The position numbers and the translations under genes were made by a program. The notes beneath the pieces are model-generated. The model did no database searches and had not been told where the DNA came from. It was given only the letters and a program-made list of their open reading frames with translations. Shown here piece after piece: positions 59,784 to 64,000 of a stretch of DNA of 64,000 nt. Source of the DNA: Marinobacterium iners (GTDB taxonomy: Bacteria > Pseudomonadota > Gammaproteobacteria > Pseudomonadales > Balneatricaceae); contig NZ_CP022297.1 in assembly GCF_017310015.1 (NCBI RefSeq), positions 1,426,001 to 1,490,000 on the forward strand, in the 5' to 3' direction. How positions within the stretch are numbered: the first letter of the stretch is position 1; each line of letters opens with the position of its first letter.

Positions 59784-62643
59784 ACGCACCTCCGTAATTT
59801 GTGCCGTAGCCGACAGTGATGTTTGCCGCAGTCAAGTCCGCCGGGGCTTTGAGCAGCGCCACGGTCGCGGTGAACGGCTGCAGGCAGTCGAGGCCGTCAC
59901 GTGCCGAGTAGACACGAACCTCCAGGAACTCGGTATCCGCATCAGGAACGTCAATCGAGAAGTCCAAAGTCTCAGTCGATGCCGGCCCAACCAACCTGTC
60001 AATGAACTTGGCTTGCAGGACGGCCTTGGAGGCATCCAGCAGATCAACTTCAACTCGGTACGACACTCCAGCCTCAGGGCCGTAGTGTCCGGCGTCAAAC
60101 CAGCTCACCGGGAGGTTAGACTGCAAGCCTCGGTCGCGGTGGCTCCACGTCAGAACGATCTTGCTCGGCATGAGCGGATCGCCTGAGAACACATAGGTAT
60201 CATTCAGCTTCACGTTCGCAGGCGGATACGGCAGATTCACCCGGTTGGTGATCTCAATGTCGTGGTATGTGTACGGGCCTGTGAAGTCGCTCTGCCCGGT
60301 GCTTGGGCGCCCGTACACTTCGGCCACCTCTCCTGTTACAAACTCACGGCTGGAGTAGCTGTAGTCTTTATGGAACAGGAATATCGGCGTAGTGGCTGTG
60401 ATCAGACGGGGAATCGTATCGGCAACACCGCGATGCAGGGATATTGAAGTATCGCCAGGCGTCAGGTCGGCGGCCAGTGCCGCGATCTCACGACTGCCGT
60501 CCGCGCCGGTTCCGATCAAGACAAATTCCCCAGCAGGCACCACTGTCAGTCCGGCGTAAGCGGCGATAGAAACGGTGGATGCGTCCGGATCAGCACCGGC
60601 GGCTGTTACAGCCGCGAAGCCGAAATCCCCCTCAACCGCACTGGTCGTTTCCGTAGGTAGCGTAGTGCCATCCGGGTACACGAACAGATCGTAGTTCAGG
60701 TGGTTGGTGTTCTCAGGCTCTGCACCTATGAAACCGACGTAGCCGATGTCGGCGGCCACGTCCCCGATATAGCTGTCGCCCACCCGACGTACCAAGTGAA
60801 CGTAAGGAACCTCAAACGCGGTCTGGTACGGGAAATTGGCCGCACTGCCGACAATCGGTGCCCATCCTGAAGCTGTGGGGGTCGTGAATGCGGAAAACTC
60901 GGACCCGAACACGTCCTCCCCGAACTCGATGGTGATCTCACCGTTGAGGGCGCCGCTGTCTGATCGCTTCGCCACGCGGCAGACCATCGCGTCGATACCG
61001 TTGTCGGGGTCGTTCAGAACGAACACATCCCCCGGCTTGAGGTTGGCGACGGTCCTATTGGTTACCACCGTACCGCGTGCAAACGGGCGGCTGGTCGCCA
61101 TGAGGTCCCGTGTAGCGACCATGCCGGCGACCATGTCATTCGTGATGCCGGGATATTCATAGGTCTGGTTGATGACCGTTCCAACCATCGTGATTGCCGC
61201 CGTGTCCTGCACGGTAATCGCCGCGTCGTTGTCCGTTTCGCGGTTCCAATATTTGACCGTGACCTGATTGGTCAGCTCGGACAGCGCCGGCACCTCGAAC
61301 TTGGTGACCTCCGAGTTGGAGTGGTCCAACACCGGTAAGCTCGGGATGTCGTAATCCCCACGGATCAATTTCAGCTCCTGAAGACCCGTTTCAGGGTCTT
61401 CATATCGCACCGCGTCGATATGGCGAAGCACCTCACCGATCAAGTCCTCGATCGGCGCCTCATCGGTCCACAGGAAGGACAAACCAAGGCCTTCAGCGTG
61501 TAGCTGGTCCGCAGCTGTAGCGAAGGAAGGGCCGATTTCAGACTCCGGCAAGCCTCGGCCCCAGATGCTGTCTGTCAGGCATTCGCGGATGATGTGAGCC
61601 GGGTTCATGTCTCCCTGGGAGCCGCTATTTGTCGCCCAGATTTCAAGATTCCGCCACGTTGTGCTGCCACCGGGAAACAAGTTCTCTTGGGTGAATCCTA
61701 TCGCGCTTACGGCGCTGGAAGTCTGAAACGGTACAGATTCGTTTCGGTCAACCTCCACTCCTTCTCGGCGAAGGATAACCGTTTGGTCAAGCCCATCGGG
61801 ATTAACAAATGCTTCTATTTCGTACCACACGCCTATATCCGGAGGTCCGTCCAGGAGCATTACGCCGAGTTGATTCTGGGCTCCGTTTATCTGAACCCTT
61901 TTCTGAGGGTCAACCGACGGCTGTCGAGAAGACTGCATGCCGATGGGCCCTGAGGAAAAACCACCCGCGTCATCTTGCCCGAGAAAGTTGACTCGGAACT
62001 GTATCTTAAAGCCCAGATAGGACTGGAATGGACCGATTGATTTAACAATGCCTGACGTTGCTCCACTATCAGGCGTATTGGTGAGATGGCCGTCTTGAAT
62101 CACGAAGGAGGACATAGAGCCATAGGAGACGTCGAACCCGTCCAGACTGGTCAGCGGATCGACGTAAGCTGGCGCTGCCTGAGAGAAACTATAAGACCCC
62201 ACTTCCGCCTTCTCCGGATACCACTGCTCAGATCCATCCCCCCGAACATGAATGCGCTGCGCGGTAAACTTCCAGGGCTTCAAATACGGGTTCACGCCCA
62301 AGTAACATTGACGCAGCACCACGGATGTGACGCCGCGATAGGCGCTCATCACGGCGGAGCCGATCTTGGCCAGCAAGTAATCGTTTTTGGCCTGATCCGG
62401 GTGGCCGGATAGGACATCAATGTCGCCCTGGATGCCGCCCTCTCGCTTATCCCCGCCGAACAGTTTTGGCTTGTCGATGGTCACGCGAGCAGATGCCGCC
62501 GTATTGGCTGTTGCTTCTCCTATCCACGCCTCTTTACCGCCCACGTCGATTTTCACGATCTTGTCGATCGGTCCGTGGCACAGGACCATGTGAGCCCCGA
62601 GGTAGTATTTATAGCCAACCGTTACGCTGCTGCTGCCGCCCAC
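59773..62643 (-). CDS. Phage tail tip/host-specificity protein (gpJ/TipJ-like) with LamG-like insert
   Basis: This is a 956-residue tail tip attachment protein. The N-terminus (TVGYKYYLGAHMVLCHGP, VDVLSGHPDQ-like) and the segment HIIRECLTDSIWGRGLPESE are typical for gpJ-like proteins of siphophages and B3-like phages. Later parts form FN3 and beta modules (PPANVKLNDTYVFSGD). Residues about 150-342 form a beta-sandwich insert (LGFKIQFRVNFLGQDDAGGF, WRNLEIWA) between EKAEVG and DMNPAH that ordinary members lack. It is the largest gene of the tail operon and should sit at the tip, contacting the receptor. Confidence 0.82.
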   Translation of the reverse strand: MGGSSSVTVGYKYYLGAHMVLCHGPIDKIVKIDVGGKEAWIGEATANTAASARVTIDKPKLFGGDKREGGIQGDIDVLSGHPDQAKNDYLLAKIGSAVMSAYRGVTSVVLRQCYLGVNPYLKPWKFTAQRIHVRGDGSEQWYPEKAEVGSYSFSQAAPAYVDPLTSLDGFDVSYGSMSSFVIQDGHLTNTPDSGATSGIVKSIGPFQSYLGFKIQFRVNFLGQDDAGGFSSGPIGMQSSRQPSVDPQKRVQINGAQNQLGVMLLDGPPDIGVWYEIEAFVNPDGLDQTVILRREGVEVDRNESVPFQTSSAVSAIGFTQENLFPGGSTTWRNLEIWATNSGSQGDMNPAHIIRECLTDSIWGRGLPESEIGPSFATAADQLHAEGLGLSFLWTDEAPIEDLIGEVLRHIDAVRYEDPETGLQELKLIRGDYDIPSLPVLDHSNSEVTKFEVPALSELTNQVTVKYWNRETDNDAAITVQDTAAITMVGTVINQTYEYPGITNDMVAGMVATRDLMATSRPFARGTVVTNRTVANLKPGDVFVLNDPDNGIDAMVCRVAKRSDSGALNGEITIEFGEDVFGSEFSAFTTPTASGWAPIVGSAANFPYQTAFEVPYVHLVRRVGDSYIGDVAADIGYVGFIGAEPENTNHLNYDLFVYPDGTTLPTETTSAVEGDFGFAAVTAAGADPDASTVSIAAYAGLTVVPAGEFVLIGTGADGSREIAALAADLTPGDTSISLHRGVADTIPRLITATTPIFLFHKDYSYSSREFVTGEVAEVYGRPSTGQSDFTGPYTYHDIEITNRVNLPYPPANVKLNDTYVFSGDPLMPSKIVLTWSHRDRGLQSNLPVSWFDAGHYGPEAGVSYRVEVDLLDASKAVLQAKFIDRLVGPASTETLDFSIDVPDADTEFLEVRVYSARDGLDCLQPFTATVALLKAPADLTAANITVGYGTNYGGAYGG

Positions 62644-62646
62644 TGC

Positions 62647-62841
62647 TTAATGCTCCTGTTCCGCGGCCGCTATGGCCTTGTCCGCCAAAGGGCATTTCAA
62701 TTCGCGCAGCTCGGACACGGGCACACCCTCACGGAAGCGCCGCATATCAAAGCTGTTACGATCGCACCAGTTGCGCACGCCGGCCGCACACCAGCCCATT
62801 CGGCGTAAGGTCTGAAAGGTCACAACAGGCTCGGCCGTCAT
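62647..62841 (-). CDS. Small phage tail-operon protein, unknown
   Basis: This 64-residue protein is rich in Arg, Cys and Trp (RRMGWCAAGVRNWCDR, SELRELKCPL). It starts inside the end of the preceding gene (4-bp overlap) and ends 3 bp before the tail-tip gene, so it is part of the operon. The Cys residues could bind zinc, but no family was recognised. Confidence 0.65.
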   Translation of the reverse strand: MTAEPVVTFQTLRRMGWCAAGVRNWCDRNSFDMRRFREGVPVSELRELKCPLADKAIAAAEQEH

Positions 62842-63071
62842 TTACCTGCGTCCTCTTTAATGGCCTCGGTCCTCAGGTCGCCGTACCAGGTCACCGACGC
62901 GGAGGTGATCGTGCGAGTACCGAACAGCACCGGGATGCTGGCCCCTTCCTGTACTGTCGGCACGTTCGAGAACTCATCCGGTTTAACGCCCGGCTGCTGA
63001 GGTTTAGGCGTCAGGATGTACGCGACAACTTGCAGAGCAACAGCAACGAGGAATGGAACCCAGAAACCCAT
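62838..63071 (-). CDS. Small phage membrane/tail assembly protein
   Basis: This 77-residue protein has one N-terminal hydrophobic helix (VPFLVAVALQVVAYIL) and then VQEGASIPVLFGTRTIT, a segment shared by many tail-tip region proteins. ATG at 63071 follows GAGGT. It lies between the DUF2163 gene and the small Cys-rich gene in the tail operon. Confidence 0.68.
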   Translation of the reverse strand: MGFWVPFLVAVALQVVAYILTPKPQQPGVKPDEFSNVPTVQEGASIPVLFGTRTITSASVTWYGDLRTEAIKEDAGK

Positions 63072-63078
63072 AAATACC

Positions 63079-63906
63079 TCACACAATCGAGTTGATGTTG
63101 TTGCCGTCGAAGGGGCCATCTACGGGGATAAAATCAAAGCCACCGTAGTTATCCACGTTGTTGAACTTCGCCGCGCATGTCGTGGCGGATCGATCACAGC
63201 CGGGGTACAAGGTGACTAAATCGCCCACCTGCAAGCCCATGATCGGTCGGTTAATTGATACAGAGTTACCGGCGTGTCCGACAACGAGCCTCATTGCTCC
63301 CTGGAACTCCAAAATACCGGCGGTGTAGTACCCGTCAGGCTGGCCAGAGGCGGCAGGGATGCTCAGGTTTAGTTTGTTGACGATGTTGTCAATCGCGCCA
63401 CTCAACGCGTAATCCTGCCGCACCAGGTTGCACCCAGGGCCGTAATGGACATGCCGGCAATGACGGGTATACCTGGCCCGAACCCCTGTGCGCTTCAACG
63501 ACGTAGAGATCCTCTCGCAGGCCACTACCGCTGCCGGATACTCCCACGCCATATTGATCACACGCCCAGACCACAGCGTCAGCACCTGCTGATCAGGATC
63601 ATCCAGCTGTACAGCCTTGAGCTTTATGGTGACCGTTTTTTCAGGGGGCTGGATCTGATACAGCTCGGCCAGTGGATTGATGCGTGGCATGCTCAAACGC
63701 AGAGCATTGCCATCATCCGGGTTACCGTCATCGGTAATGCGGCCACGTTCAAGTGCAATCGAGGTGTAGGTAACAGCCCCGATGGTGATGTCATGATCGG
63801 CGCTGGTGAAACACAAAATATCTGATGCACCGTCACCATAACGAAACTCATACAGCTCGGCGGGCCGGCTCGCATAGCCGGTTTGCGAATACTCAAATTG
63901 ACTCAT
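63079..63906 (-). CDS. Phage DUF2163 baseplate/tail hub protein
   Basis: This is a 275-residue protein of the DUF2163 family. Its N-terminal half (LYEFRYGDGASDILCFTSADH, ALERGRITDDGNPDDGNA) and C-terminal half (YTRHCRHVHYGPGCNLVRQDYALSG, CDRSATTCAAKFNNVDNYGGFD) carry several conserved Cys. The CRH-x6-GC and CDRS-x3-C patterns match the hub protein of B3-like and GTA tails. The start at 63906 overlaps the upstream gene by 4 bp. Confidence 0.8.
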   Translation of the reverse strand: MSQFEYSQTGYASRPAELYEFRYGDGASDILCFTSADHDITIGAVTYTSIALERGRITDDGNPDDGNALRLSMPRINPLAELYQIQPPEKTVTIKLKAVQLDDPDQQVLTLWSGRVINMAWEYPAAVVACERISTSLKRTGVRARYTRHCRHVHYGPGCNLVRQDYALSGAIDNIVNKLNLSIPAASGQPDGYYTAGILEFQGAMRLVVGHAGNSVSINRPIMGLQVGDLVTLYPGCDRSATTCAAKFNNVDNYGGFDFIPVDGPFDGNNINSIV

Positions 63907-64000
63907 GCAACGTCCTCCACTATCTGAACTGCGATCGCACACTTCGCCACCTCGTCAGTGATCCACTCAACTTCCAGCCGATCGCTGGCCAGGCGGCAGA
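63903..64000 (-). CDS. Phage tail gene, C-terminal end only (partial)
   Basis: An open frame enters from the right edge and ends in TGA overlapping the DUF2163 start (ATGA). The visible peptide is about 31 residues (LEVEWITDEVAKCAIA). It is too short to identify beyond position in the tail operon. Confidence 0.6.
   Translation of the reverse strand, partial: CRLASDRLEVEWITDEVAKCAIAVQIVEDVA

Larger units (their letters stand above)
57420..64000 (-). mobile_element. Right end of a transposable (Mu/B3-like) prophage, partial
   Basis: From about 57420 to the window edge all genes are minus-strand phage tail genes read toward 57420. The presumed end begins TGT, as in transposable phages, and two 17-bp repeats lie just inside it at a 22-bp spacing, like the R1-R2 transposase sites of Mu. 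The host gene on the left is broken exactly at this point. The other phage end, transposase and head genes are outside the window. The repeats support Mu-type transposition, but phage identity is inferred. Confidence 0.72.

Noticed and set aside
1..64000. CRISPR arrays, rRNA and tRNA genes
   Set aside because: Reading through the intergenic regions gave no regularly spaced repeats, no tRNA-like cloverleaf with CCA-type end and no rRNA segments.

Overview
The window looks like a chromosomal stretch of a marine or sediment gammaproteobacterium, most likely near the Oceanospirillales (Marinobacterium-like). This is inferred from gene content: TamA/TamB, a Zrg-type zinc importer, a BetT-like betaine carrier, CysB-type sulfate uptake genes, ArsJ-type arsenic resistance and many multi-domain cyclic-di-GMP proteins. 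No rRNA, tRNA or CRISPR array was seen.

Region 1 (1-28,800) is a dense signalling island. It starts with the tail of an EAL protein, followed by three consecutive hybrid sensor kinases: CBS-PAS-HK-REC-HPt, Cache-HAMP-HK-REC x3-GGDEF, and PAS-TM-PAS-HK-REC x2-GGDEF. The third kinase is cut inside its signal peptide by an intact IS1380-family element; joining the two flanks restores a continuous reading frame. After a zinc-acquisition block come a BdlA-like double-PAS chemotaxis transducer, a GAF-PAS-GAF hybrid kinase, an overlapping REC-GGDEF*-EAL response regulator, and an NMT1-SBP-GGDEF membrane protein. An intact IS66-family element with a perfect 8-bp target duplication sits in the upstream region of that last gene.

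Region 2 (12.6-18.6 kb, inside region 1) holds two convergent zinc-uptake operons, each preceded by a good candidate Zur box. One encodes a His-rich outer-membrane protein, a ZnuA-like and a ZnuB-like protein but no ZnuC. The other is a Zrg-type cluster with a DUF2796 protein, ABC ATPase, FtsX-like permease and DUF3299 protein. Their 3' ends overlap by 43 bp.

Region 3 (28.8-42.6 kb) is housekeeping and transport: a BCCT carrier, tamA-tamB, a SulP anion transporter with a tandem universal stress protein, and the sulfate ABC importer sbp-cysT-cysW-cysA. A terminator-like hairpin lies inside the first codons of cysT.

Region 4 (42.6-56.9 kb) is an arsenic island with two divergent transcription units. 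The minus-strand unit is nine tightly packed genes: ECF sigma factor, zinc-finger anti-sigma factor, radical-SAM ArsS, a VTT-membrane/flavoprotein fusion, two arsenosugar-type glycosyltransferases, DUF3047, a sodium:solute symporter and a metallophosphoesterase. The plus-strand unit encodes an arsenate reductase-ArsR fusion, an ArsP-like permease, a small thioredoxin, the ACR3 arsenite pump, a GAPDH and ArsJ. Together they suggest both detoxification of inorganic arsenic and formation of an organoarsenical or related nucleotide product. The ECF-controlled unit is the most promising candidate for an undescribed system.

Region 5 (57.4-64.0 kb) is the right end of a transposable (Mu/B3-like) prophage. 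It has two 17-bp end repeats spaced 22 bp apart and a run of minus-strand distal tail genes, two of which carry LamG-like modules. The phage end truncates a host membrane-protein gene.
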